Below, piece by piece: positions 12,065-22,839 of a stretch of DNA of 64,000 nt. The stretch spans positions 558,001-622,000 of the forward strand of contig NHZP01000011.1 in assembly GCA_003313425.1 (NCBI GenBank), in the 5' to 3' direction. The translations under genes were made by a program, and so were the position numbers. The notes below the pieces were generated by a model. That model was not told the DNA's origin, searched no databases, and worked only from the letters and a program-made list of their open reading frames with translations. Each line of letters begins with the position of its first letter. Within the stretch, counting starts at the first letter, position 1. The stretch is from Pseudopyrenochaeta lycopersici. Its lineage: Eukaryota; Ascomycota; Dothideomycetes; Pleosporales; Pseudopyrenochaetaceae.

Positions 12065-12461
12065 TGCATCCAATGAGTAAGTAACTGTTCCAGCGACCTT
12101 CGAAGTGCCCTGAGTTGTTATGAAAGAGAATGTTTGATGCTGTTAGGCTGCATGATCCGCGTATAAGTGCGTCATGAGAGACTCAGAGAGCTCCAGATTG
12201 CGCAAATTCGCTCTTGCGTTTGTGCGCAGTGCTGTATGTTGGAAAGCGGGGAGAACTGACCATGTAGGCAGCAATCACGCCATCACGTGAGACTAGGCAC
12301 GAAGTCAACATTCTGCTGTATAGATTATAACATGTTTCCTGAAACTACGCGTGGCGACCCAAAAATTCACCTTGAGTCGATTGAATCTTCTTGCTTTTGC
12401 TTAATTGGAAGCTGTATGCTTCTTCGTATACTTTCAAGCTCGCTCATTGGGTGGATATGTA
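12065..12461. other. Intergenic region
   Basis: It holds the upstream region of the F-box gene and the 3' flank of the small orphan gene on the same strand. Nothing else was recognised. Confidence 0.4.
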
Positions 12462-12946
12462 TCATCGACCTTCTTCCCCTCTCTCGTCACAAGAAAAGTC
12501 TAGAACGTCCATGGCTTTGCATATAAATTCTTCCATGGCACGAAATTTCCTATCAGGGGCTTTGAAGGGTTCCACAATGTTAATATGGCCTGATTTAAAT
12601 TGGGAAGTTAGGAACTCAGTCACAAGATCACTGAGTTTCTCGGCGCTCAAATGTCCGCGTCCTTGTACCATGACATGATGGTGATGACGGAATATTCCTT
12701 TTGAATCTATGGATAACTCTTGAAGGATGAATGTGGAGAACTAGGTATATGATGCACGCTATCAGTCCTAGCCATGGGCGACGCGCTTACATCCCCCGAA
12801 TATAGCCGATACAAGCCGAAGATTACAAGATGCCTTAGCTTGCGACTTGGCCGATGTACGTTCTCTTTGTACCATATGTATCTGCGTTTGTGTTGATTCC
12901 GTAATTTGTCACGGTAACCAGACACGAAGCTATCTCGAAGCAACAT
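12462..12946 (-). CDS. Small orphan protein, two exons
   Basis: Exons 12946-12791 and 12740-12462 join across a 50-bp intron (GTAAGC..CTAG, phase 0) to 144 residues. The N-terminus is basic (RDKLRNQHKRRYIWYKEN), the middle reads GLYRLYSGD then FSTFILQEL, and there is a four-histidine run (FRHHHHVM). No family was recognised. The gene is called because the intron is canonical and both exons stay open on either side of it. It could be a remnant of a longer gene. No signal peptide or membrane segment is visible. Confidence 0.45.
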
Positions 12947-13094
12947 CGTTTGCTAATATTGATCTCGGTATCAAATCAATGTTGAGCATCCAAAAACAGA
13001 GCAGGGTTTTCCTCAGGCAAGATTCAAAATATCAGGTCTGAGCTCAAATTTCTAACAAAAATACAGACCAAAAAACTTAAGCTTCGCTCTGAGA

Positions 13095-14015
13095 ATGAGC
13101 TATTCGTCAAGAGTTGCCAACGAATATCTCATCCACCCTGAAGCAACTTCATCCCTAGACTCAAACCATAAAATTGTCGAGAGAACCAAAAACTTTGAAA
13201 AGATACAATCTACACGTCCAGATTTTGACCATTCCAAGAAACCTATCGAAGTGACAAAACATCCCAACCCGGACTGGCAATATGGCGACGGTGTTAAAGA
13301 GAGTGACCCGTCTCAAAAGCATGTCGAAGTTGACCCATACGCATCTGACAGACCAATGGTCAGCAATTACCGGCTTTTGATATCAGGCATCGCGCCTCGG
13401 CCTATCGGCTTCATCAGCACCGTATCCGTAGGCGGTGCGACCAAAAATCTCGCCCCGATGAGCTACTTCCAAGTCATCGACCACGACCCGCCCATGTTCG
13501 TCATTGGCTTCTCATCTAGACCAGGAAGAGTAAAGGACACATATCGCAACCTCAAAGAGACTGGTGAATGCGTCATAAACACCGTATCTGAAAGCATGAT
13601 TGAAGCTGTGAATGCAGCGTCCATCGACGCACCCTATGGTGTATCTGAGTGGGATGTTTCCGGGCTCACTGAAGCGCCGGCAACAACGGTGCGGCCGGCG
13701 AGGGTGCAGGAATCCGTGTTTTCGGTTGAGGGAAAGGTTGTAGATATTAAAGAGTTCAGCGACCACCAAAGAGATGGAATGAGCGTCGCTGGAATGGTAT
13801 TGGTCAAGGCGACTCGGTTTTGGGTCCGTGAGGACGCCGCCAATGAGGATGTAAGCCACGTAGATCTCAACGCATTGAGGCCGGTGGCACAGCTTGGAGG
13901 GAAGTCCTATGGGCGCGTGAGCTCCACTTTTGAGTTACCAAGGAGGCGGTGGAGCGATGAGCGTGGAAACAGTGGGATTCTATCAAAGCTAGAGAGAGAA
14001 AAACCAGATGTTTAA
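13095..14015 (+). CDS. Flavin reductase-like (FMN-binding split barrel) protein
   Basis: A single-exon gene of 306 residues. From about residue 90 it shows the flavin-reductase-like/FMN split-barrel pattern: YRLLISGIAPRPIGFISTVS, a LAPMSYFQVIDHDPPM segment, and VIGFSSRPGRVKDTYRNL with GECVINTV. Family members bind FMN and act as flavin reductases or flavoprotein oxygenase components. The first 85 residues are hydrophilic with no known domain. The ATG at 13095 is the first in frame. Cellular location is probably cytosolic. The exact reaction is unknown. Confidence 0.8.
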   Translation: MSYSSRVANEYLIHPEATSSLDSNHKIVERTKNFEKIQSTRPDFDHSKKPIEVTKHPNPDWQYGDGVKESDPSQKHVEVDPYASDRPMVSNYRLLISGIAPRPIGFISTVSVGGATKNLAPMSYFQVIDHDPPMFVIGFSSRPGRVKDTYRNLKETGECVINTVSESMIEAVNAASIDAPYGVSEWDVSGLTEAPATTVRPARVQESVFSVEGKVVDIKEFSDHQRDGMSVAGMVLVKATRFWVREDAANEDVSHVDLNALRPVAQLGGKSYGRVSSTFELPRRRWSDERGNSGILSKLEREKPDV

Positions 14016-14100
14016 ATAGTGATTTATATCATTATTTCATCGTTAATATCTATGGTGCCTTACTATATGAACGCCAGATTACTCATTTTACAAAGTTTTT

Positions 14101-15136
14101 TTACCAGAACAACGCACCAGCAGCAGCAAACAATGGGACCATAGCCGCTCCTCCAGGAACATACATTCCTGGGGCAGCGTTCACTGTCTGCTGAATTAGG
14201 CTGGCACTCGCTGTTGGGGTTCCTGTTCCACCAGGGCGGTTTGATAGGACAATGGTTGAAGTGATTGTAGACGGGCCTGGAGCGTCTGATTCTAGGACAC
14301 TCGAGGCAGCGACAAGATCGGATGTTCGCCCTGATCCTGACGTTTGTGCGGGCTGTTGGGCACCTCCTGTTTGCGTAGCGCTGGCCTGGTTCGAAGTCTG
14401 CTGTCCAGCATTCGATGTTGGTGCCCTGGCACTTGAGATCTGAGGAGGCCTGGGAGTCGGCAAGTTCTCGGGTACCGTATTTGCGTTGTCGCCTCCACAA
14501 TCAGCTGTTCCACCCAACTTCACAACCATGCCCACTCCGGCTGTCGCGTCTGAGAATCCATTGTCATTCTGGAATTGCTTAACATCGAAGTTCTCTCCTT
14601 CCGCAGGCAGCTTCAATTGGTCGATTTGTTTGCGACCCGGATTGGTATATAACAAGAAGCTGTATTGGCGATTGTCGCCTGTCTCACCAAGCGCACCGGG
14701 CGCCTTGTAGTCTAGCAGTGGGTCCGCTTTGCTTTCGATATTCACACCGTTGAAATTATTTTTGAAGTTTGCACGGGCATAGTGTAATTTCCGTGCATTG
14801 GGACATGTGGTGTCAACCATAACAATGGTGTAAAGGGTTGTAGGAGAGATGCCACTGCTGTCGCCGAGGGCGAATGTGGGTTCACTCGCGACAGCTGGTA
14901 TGTATTAGTCGACAATTTTTTGAGAAAAAGGAGAGTGCTAACTGACCATCTTTCTCGAAAGCTGTTCCATCTTTGAAGCCATTCACTGCTTCGTTGGTAT
15001 ATGACACCTGTATTTCGTCTCCCTTAGGTTTGAAGCCGCTTTGTAGATCTTGTGGTACAATATTGGATTGTTGTGCTCCAGTGACGGATATTAATGTCGC
15101 GACGAACGCTACATGTCGAATGTACTTGAAGGCCAT
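14101..15136 (-). CDS. Secreted PEBP-like protein with GPI-type tail
   Basis: Exons 15136-14947 and 14894-14101 give 327 residues. The protein starts with a signal peptide (HVAFVATLISVTGAQ). The fold region has phosphatidylethanolamine-binding-protein features (EIQVSYTN, TLYTIVMVDTTCPN, LHYARANF, RQYSFLLYTNPG), although the classical DPDAP ligand motif reads DTTCP. A Ser/Thr/Gln-rich stalk of about 90 residues follows, then a hydrophobic C-terminus (VPLFAAAGALFW) typical of GPI-anchor signals. It is likely a cell-wall or plasma-membrane surface protein. The 52-bp intron restores the PEBP start, and phase matches on both sides. Confidence 0.7.
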
Positions 15137-15923
15137 TATATGGAAAAAGTGTGGCCAGATTAAACAACAATATGCGGTTTATGTTGGAAGCAATAGAGGA
15201 TCCTTGAAACTTAGGCACAAAACGAACCTCGTGAGAAAACTTAACCTCAGTCCTAAGAAGCCTTGCAACCCTAGGCTTTATACTTCCTCAGTCGTTGTCG
15301 CCTGCCTAGAGCTCATGCGCAACGGTTGTGCCACACTGTCGCAGCGAACCTCGCCCCAAACTGTTCTCGCTGCCGAAATTTGACATAGGCCCGAACATCC
15401 TGGAAGATGTCTGCCAAAATAAGCTTAATTCCTGAAGGTCAATTGGTTTCCAGACGACAAGCGCGCGAGATGTTGACAAGTCCGTTGTGAGTGGCCTGCG
15501 ATGGGCTTGTCAGCTGTTTCGGTTTCACTGTTGTTTCGGAAGTTACAGAGCCGAGCGCGTCGAACAACAACACCCAAAATTGCAAGCATCTGCGTTAACT
15601 GCGCCACAATCTGCTGTAGAATAATTTACGCCTGAACGAATCCAACAATAAATTGCGGGTCTGGTCTTAGAAATAAGGCTACGGAAGGCTTTCAGCCCCA
15701 TTCAAGCATGTCCCGACTAGCTACTGGTACACCACGCCGCAATGGCGCTCGTAGATAATTCGACTTCCTATTTTAGTACCTGCAGCGTGGCCCTTGTCAC
15801 ATTATTGCATTGATGTTTGTGAAATGAATCTGGTTTCCTCGTTTCTGTGTTCAGTTTCAGCATCCTGAAGACGCGTACAGCCCTGTCTTGGCTTTGAAGC
15901 CTCTTCTCGCACGAAGATGCCCA
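15137..15923. other. Intergenic region
   Basis: It holds the promoter of the PEBP-like gene and the 3' flank of the next F-box gene. No convincing gene or repeat was seen. Confidence 0.45.
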
Positions 15924-17535
15924 TCAACCCAGCTCAAACTCACTAGGGCCGGGCCAAGACTGAAGGTAGCCCCAGTGGTGAGTGGATCCACGAGCGTCTG
16001 GTGAGCGGTTGACACAGAGTCCGAGACAGCCCTCTTCCAACGAACTATGAGCAGCAAGTTCGCGGCCTTCTGGACCAGAACTACGCAGCATATTCAACAA
16101 CGGCTCCATGTAAGCTATAGAGAATTAGTTTTCGCAGCATGGTCAAGTCAAAACATCAGAAATGCCCACCTGCTTTGAATTCACATGACACGAACTCAAG
16201 AAGGAACATGAAGCCCACACCCTGGCTCGCAAACATCTTCCTCAGCTGGCTGAAGTGAAGTGGAATATACCCATTCCGATCATAACGTTCGATACGGCAA
16301 GTAACGTGAATAGATTCGAGCGATGGCAAATAAGAAGGTATGGCTTGGGCCAAGGAGATGAAGAAGGGATCGCTAGCCCCATCTCTTGCTGAGCGCAGAT
16401 CGATGTTGAAGACTTGTAAAGTCGACGGCAGAATATCTTGAATCGCACGACTGCACCTCTTGGTTGAAAGGAGGAAGAGGGGTATATCGAGCAAGACGAG
16501 TGATTCGTAGCTTGCGAATGAGACTGACTTATCTGGTTCAAGCTGGTCCCTGGAGTAAGACTGGCACCCATTGTGCTCGTTGACTCGAAGATATAAGAGT
16601 GAGCCCTGGTGGTTTGCTAAAGCGTCGAATAAGCGCGGATATGTGTCTTTACTGTTGAACCAGTAATAGTAGTCGTGTTGGAAGTGCTTCAGAGTTTTGC
16701 AAGACATGACAGCTGCTTCAAGCCATTCGACGTTAAGACAGCAATCCTCGAATATCAGTTCCTCAACTGTCGAACTTCGCCAATCACAATCCCACAATTC
16801 GTTGATGGTCGTGTGGGCAAAAGACTGCTCCTCTCGGAGATTCAACAATGCCTTTCTTATTGTGAGTGCTCGTAACATCGGCATGTTAAAGAGAAGCGAG
16901 ATACTGCGTATTTCAAACGACCTATCTGGCTTGAAAGTGATGGTCAAAATATGTACTTGATGGAATGCATTGCTTGGCCTGAGCACTTTCCCATCCATCT
17001 CTGCACGAAGACGTGCCAAAAGGAATCCATCACTATCCGCCACATCTAGCCACTGTATGTTGGGACAGATACAGCTTAGACAGAATGCTATGAGCTGTAA
17101 CGATATGTCTTGTGGTGACAAGATTGATACTTGCTTTGCTGCGGACAACGCAAGGGCTGGGTCAGGATCTGGCATGTCCCAAACCTCATTGCAGCCCGCT
17201 CGCTGTATGGTGTCGAAGTTGCGAGCTCTCCGTGCCTTGAAGTGCTTGACGAGTGACGCTCGATCTTCTCTTGTGAAAAGTGTATGCGCAAAGGACTGCA
17301 AGTGCTTGGGGCAGCAGTCTTCAAGACTGCGATACAACAGAGGAGTTATGAGTCGATGGAACTGCCAGGAGACCCGGGAAATGGCAGAGAAGGTTCGACA
17401 TTGCTCATCATAATCGGCAGGTATAGCTTCAAAGATGTGTAGGAGGAGCTCGTTTGGTAATTTGGAAATCAAGTCTGAGCAGTTGGGGCTTTTCGTTGTA
17501 AACGAACACACTGCTGCAATAGGGAGAGTGGCCAT
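15924..17535 (-). CDS. F-box protein
   Basis: Exons 17535-16170 and 16114-15924 give 518 residues. An F-box lies at residues 22-70: LISKLPNELLLHIFEAIP, then FSAISRVSWQFHRLITPLLYRSL. LRR-like leucine spacing follows (ICPNIQWLDVADSDG, LLFNMPMLRALTIRKALL, SYESLVLLDIPLFLL). Without splicing the frame stops shortly after position 16170. The 55-bp intron (GTGGGC..TATAG) adds a 63-residue tail beginning YMEPLLNMLRSSG. It is a probable SCF substrate adaptor of unknown target. It is divergently transcribed from the eL14 gene. Confidence 0.75.
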
Positions 17536-18035
17536 TAAAACCACGGAAGGGTCATCAACGCGCGTGCTGAATCCAGAGATGAGGGAGAACAGAAGTCAGT
17601 GGGCCTGGGAGGTGGTGCGATCAGCCAGTCGCAAGGAGTGGTGATGTTGTAGCGCCAATGTCAGACAAGCAGATGCATTGTATGATATAAATTCTGCAAG
17701 TATGCTGAATCGCTTGTGATTTGCTTCGCTACGTGATGTGCGGGTCGTGCCAGAGCACGCCTGAGATGGTACTTGTCGGAACTGGAAGTGTTAGCGATTG
17801 CGCACAGCGAGCGAGGTCGCGATCGTGACTTGGAGTGCCAAGCCAACGCACGGGGCGGCCTGATTTGCTCGCTTAGCAATTTGGAGCCACCACGCACTTC
17901 GAATTGCTCGAACATCGACTTCCACTCCCGACAAGACCATCAACACCGACTCCTATTTCCGACCGGTACGCTTTCGGCACTGTCCCCATACGCTTCTACA
18001 CGACCTAACACTGAATTGTAGCACATACCGACGAA
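17536..18035. promoter_or_regulatory. Divergent promoter of F-box gene and eL14, with 5' UTR intron
   Basis: This 500-bp region drives the F-box gene (minus) and eL14 (plus). A likely eL14 5' UTR intron spans 17966-18021: GTACGC donor, CCTAACAC branch-like sequence and GTAG acceptor, ending 14 nt before the ATG. Leader introns are common in fungal ribosomal protein genes. Confidence 0.5.
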
Positions 18036-18633
18036 ATGGGTGACGCCGATATCACAACGAGCGCCTGGAGGCAGGTCGAGGTCGGCCGCGTAGTCCTCTT
18101 CAATGAAGGCAAGTTCGAGGGCCGGTTAGCCACCATTGTCGAGATCATCGACCACAAGCGTGTACGGATTCCCCGCGAATTGGACTTGGTGCAGTGGCTC
18201 ATAGAGACAGGTGCTCGTCGATGGTCCTTCCGAGAAGGCCCCCGTTCCCCGACAAGAAGTCGCGCTCGCAAAACTCTCCCTCACACCCATCGTCATCGCT
18301 AAGCTGCCCCGTGCTACTGGTGTCGGTCACGTTGCGAAGAAGTGGGAAGAGGCCAAGGTCCAGCAGAAGTTCGACGAGAGCGCCTGGGCAAAGAAGCGCG
18401 CGGCGCTCATCAAGAGACGGGGACTGAACGACTTTGAGCGCTTCAAGGTCATGAAGTTGAGGAAGCAGGTAGGTTTTGCCCTCCCGCATCGCCCTTGTGA
18501 CGGACATTGTCCATGCTTCAAGGACATGGCATGCAGCAAAAGGCTCAAAGGACATGATGGCTAACTGTGCCTGCAGGCTCGCTACGAGGTCCAGAAGACA
18601 TTTGCCAAGATCCGCGCCAGCGCGAAGGCATAG
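18036..18633 (+). CDS. RPL14: 60S ribosomal protein eL14
   Basis: Exons 18036-18161, 18211-18468 and 18577-18633 give 146 residues, the usual fungal length. Recognisable features are the N-terminal SH3-like segment ([29 protein letters not shown] then LVDGP) and the basic C-terminal helices ([20 protein letters not shown]). It is a structural protein of the large ribosomal subunit. Introns of 49 and 108 bp have clear GT..AG ends. High, steady expression is expected. Confidence 0.95.
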
Positions 18634-19096
18634 GTAATCTAGTTTCTGTCGGGAGACAGGTATGGGTGGTGGTCGCTGCATGCAGGGGACGGTGAGGCAT
18701 GATGTGCATTTTATGAGCATTCCGAAGGCGACCCAACGGCATTCAAAAATTCAAGACCTGGCTTCGGGTGAATAAGTCCAATGTTTGGCAAGGTGCAATT
18801 CGGATGGGAAGGTTTACTCGGCTCTCGCACGCATACACACACTTGTAGCAAGAGAGTCAAATCCACAAGTTCATGAATCCACAAACGCAACTAGAATTGC
18901 CAATTTGATACCCCTTTGAAATCAGCCGTACTGTGATGTATGAAATTGGTGGGAAATGTCGTTGTGATGGTCGTCATAGCCAGCTTCCCTCGCGTAAATG
19001 CCCACACCTGCACCCTAGCTAAATTCAATCTTGGCTCCGACCTCAACTCCGCGCATTGCAGCACCACCGAGTCCAGTCCACCACACAGACGACATC
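18634..19096. other. Intergenic region
   Basis: It holds the 3' flank of eL14 and the promoter/5' UTR of NAC alpha. Nothing further was recognised. Confidence 0.4.
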
Positions 19097-19891
19097 ATGG
19101 CCAACCCACGCATTGAAGAGCTGCCCGACGAGCCGGAGAAGAAGAACGTCCAGATCGAGGAGGACGAGTCCAGCGACGAGTCTGAGGGCGAGGAGGGCGG
19201 AGAGGCCAACATCCCCGCCGGCGCCTCGGTCGCAGTCCACTCTCGCAACGAGAAGAAGGCTCGCAAGGCCATCTCCAAGCTGGGATTGAAGCACATTGAT
19301 GGCATCACACGTGTCACTCTCCGCCGACCGAAGAACGTGAGTCCAATCAGACAATTGGGGGAGGGGCAGCTGCAATACGATATAATAGGCAGCTCTTGCA
19401 GAGTAAGGAATTTTGGCTAACAGGCACATTAGATCCTCTTCGTCATCAACCAGCCCGATGTCTACAAGTCCCCCTCAAGCAACACCTGGATGTAAGCTTG
19501 CCCGCCCCAATTGCACAATACCCAACACACCCGCTAACCCCGCACCAGCATCTTCGGTGAGGCCAAGATCGAGGACTTGAACTCCCAGGCCCAGGCCTCG
19601 GCTGCCCAGCAGCTCGCTCAAGCCGAAGCCGCCTCGCACGACCACTCTGGCCACGACCACGACCACGACCACGACCATGACCACGGCAAGGGCAAGGGCA
19701 AGGCTGTCGAGGGCAAGAAGGAGGACGACGAGGAGGAGGACGATGACGAGGAGGTGGATGACTCTGGCCTTGAGGCCAAGGACATTGAGCTCGTCATGCA
19801 GCAGGCCAGTGTCTCAAGGAAGAAGGCCGTCAAGGCTCTCAAGGAGAACGACAACGACATCGTCAACAGTATCATGGCGCTAAGCATATAG
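19097..19891 (+). CDS. EGD2: Nascent polypeptide-associated complex subunit alpha
   Basis: Exons 19097-19336, 19433-19491 and 19549-19891 give 213 residues. An acidic N-terminus precedes the NAC domain ([53 protein letters not shown]). The C-terminal UBA domain ends [22 protein letters not shown] binds nascent chains at the ribosome exit tunnel and controls targeting. The linker between NAC and UBA carries an alternating His-Asp run and a GK run, followed by an acidic block. It lies close to other translation/energy genes (eL14, ATP7), though each has its own promoter. Confidence 0.95.
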
Positions 19892-20294
19892 ACTACCGCA
19901 GTCTAGGTGCCGTTCTCGGGGGAAAAGGATGGCTTTTTGAGCATTGCAAAGTCGTAGAGACTGCTGCCCGCTCATGTACAAGAAACATCTAAATGGATCT
20001 TCAAAAGTCACATTACACAGCTCTAGTCTGATGCATTATCGATGAGTGACTGCACTCTCCCTTTTGACATGCAACAATCTGCCGCCTACTTGTGACACAT
20101 TCTGTGAATCTCATATTTGCTCATTGAGCATCCCGCTTGACGCCTTGTTATCAATTCTAGAGCAATTTGTCCTCGGCTTGGTGCAAGGCTACGGTGGCTT
20201 ACATAAGTCGGCCTTGGCGACAGAACTGATCGGGGAACCGCGAGAACCTCACCATCACGAATTCCATCCCCACATCCCCATCACAACCATCACA
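19892..20294. other. Intergenic region
   Basis: It contains the 3' flank of NAC alpha and the promoter and leader of the ATP synthase d gene. No other feature was recognised. Confidence 0.4.
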
Positions 20295-21059
20295 ATGGCC
20301 GTCGGAGTACGTGGCTTCCCTTGATTTGCGCCTGTGGAAGCTCGGAAGAGCTGAATTGATGCCTCCGCCGAGCTCCCAATACCGCAATGGCTCCCCCCAT
20401 CTCAGAACAAGAAAACTAACTTTGACCCCCTCGTAGCGCAGCGCCGCCCTCAAGCTCGACTGGACAAAGCTCGGCACGCAGCTCGGCCTCAAGGGCCAGA
20501 CTGCCGTAGCTCTCCAATCCTTCAAGAAGCGCAACGATGATGCGCGCCGCAAAGTGACCGTCTTGTCCGAGCAGTCCCAAACCGTCGACTTCAGCTACTA
20601 CCGCAGCATCCTGAAGAACCAGGCCATCGTCGACGATATCGAGAAGCAGTTCAATGCCTTCAAGCCCGCGACGTACGATGTGAACAGGCAGATCAAGGCA
20701 ATTGAGGCGTTCGAGAGCCAGGCAGTGAAGAGCGCAGAGGAGACCAAGGCCGTGGTGGATCAGGAGCTGAGCGATTTGAACAAGACGTTGAAGAACATTG
20801 AGGATGCCAGGCCGTTTGCCGACCTCACTGTGGTGCGTACACATTGCTGGCTCGAGTGCTGGAGACGGATTCTGATCGATACTACAGGACGAGGTTGCGG
20901 CTGCTCAACCCGACATCGACAAGCGCACCGAGCAGCTTGTATCGAAGGGTCGCTGGGCCGTTCCAGGCTACAAGGTACGTTCTACGGACGACTATGTTGA
21001 TATCCGGATGGAAGCTAATGCCCCCACAGGAGAAGTTCGGCGATTTGTCCGTCCTCTAA
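20295..21059 (+). CDS. ATP7: Mitochondrial ATP synthase subunit d
   Basis: Exons 20295-20306, 20437-20832, 20888-20974 and 21030-21059 give 174 residues, the usual length. The first exon encodes only MAVG. The rest reads [50 protein letters not shown] and finally EKFGDLSVL. Subunit d is part of the peripheral stator stalk of F1Fo-ATP synthase on the matrix side. The very short first exon (12 nt) and last exon (30 nt) flank ordinary fungal introns, with GTACGT donors at the first and third. Confidence 0.93.
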
Positions 21060-22839
21060 GCGTCTCTTTCCATGTAGTCTCATCTCGCCCGATCTGGGTT
21101 GTATCACCACGTATTGTGAATAGTTCCGATGGGCTTCAATGCATCCTAGATCCTGATAAATCTTCTATTCCATTACCTTTGCTCAGCCTTTCTGGGACGA
21201 TACTTCTGTTCTGCCCTCTCTATGCTTATACCTTCATTAACAACCTTGACCAAGAAGATCAGCACAATCGCCTGACCATGACTTGCAAATGATATGACAA
21301 CGCTCATTTCGGAGCTCGCACCCGGTTTTTCCCGCTTCAGGTACGAAGCCGGGAGGTGTTGCACATGACAAGACTCATTGGCCAAAGAAAGCTACCAGAA
21401 CGTATCACCAATACACTTCAGCCTGAACTACATTGACATTTGACGTGGAATAGGCCGGAGAAGTCACCCACTCATCCTGTGGAGATTCTCAGATTACCAG
21501 AAGCGATGGGAATCACTCGAAATCTCTATATACCTTCTGTCGTCGCCTTGTATAGGCATGAACCATTTGGCCCTTGCTAATAAAGAACGCCTGAACTACT
21601 GACTGACCGATACAGGTGTGAAATGCAATAGCAGCACTCAATGTGCAATCAAATATTGTTTGGGCAAAAGTAACGGCTCTCTACCTCCCCTTAACAAATT
21701 CCTATAGGTTCACGAGTTCGATGAGAGTCAATTCCAGTCCTTTGAACATTTCGAGGCTGCTTCAAATCCCTGACTCCAAACAATGTCCTCGCAACTTCAT
21801 CATACAATAGTCGAATAAACTACTGCAGATTGCAGTTATTTCTGTTTGGGTGCCTGTAAATCAATTTCACTGTCTACATCAATGCATACCGCTAGACAGG
21901 AAGGCGGATTACGTCAACTTGGCCTGCAACGGAACACGATGTCGGAAGCTGTTGGTTTGATGTCCTTACTTTCGTATTCAATCCTGCATAAAGCAGGGCC
22001 CAGTCTAATCGTTTCTGGGGCTTATTGGTCATCCGGCGGAGCTTGACAAGAGACGTTTGGTTTCTGCTTTTTGTTGGGAGGCAGGGCTTCTTTGGCGTTT
22101 TGAAAATTACGACGATGCTGCGAGATTGGCCGAGCGTTGACTGGACAGAGTTTCGTCGTTCTTGGCGTCATGTACTTTTAGGGGACGTTGATTTTCCTGG
22201 ATAGAAGGGACTGGGATTGATGGAGATGGGTATGATACTTGCTTCAGTTAGATGACCTTCGGCGCATCGGCTACTGGTATTCCTCATTTCTCGAGTCAGA
22301 GATTAGCAATAGCTTCAATCGAGTCAATTATAATATGATCTAGAAGTACAGTCATGCCCATGCAGTTGGGCATCATGTATCGAATTCGATGAGATATTTA
22401 GCGACACGTGAGCGATGCCGAAGGTTGCGATGGGCAACAGGCAAAATTTCTAGACAACACCTAACGACAGACAATCGAAAAGGAGCCTAAACACGTCAAT
22501 GTACATCACCTACGATGGCAACAGGACTTTGCACGATATTCGTACCAAATGTCCACTTTTTATTATTTTGTTCTCAAGGTTCACCAAACAGGCAAAGCTT
22601 AACTACGAGCTACATACAGTAGAGATGACCAGAAGCCTTCTACTCGAAGAGACCAAACGAACATGGCGGTAAGCTACTATTATCTACAGAAAATCGTATA
22701 CGCATGCAGTCATTAATGAATGTCGTAAGGAGATCTCCTCCACTAGTACCTTCATTACTTGGTCGAAAGCGACCAGCCCATGATTAAGGAAAGCTCGCAA
22801 TGCAAGACGATACGCTTAATCGAGAACTAATTATGAGAC
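21060..22839. other. Long intergenic region, 1.8 kb
   Basis: No convincing coding frame, tRNA-like sequence or tandem repeat was found. It contains the 3' ends of the convergent ATP synthase and PIR-repeat genes; the remainder is unexplained. Confidence 0.4.
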
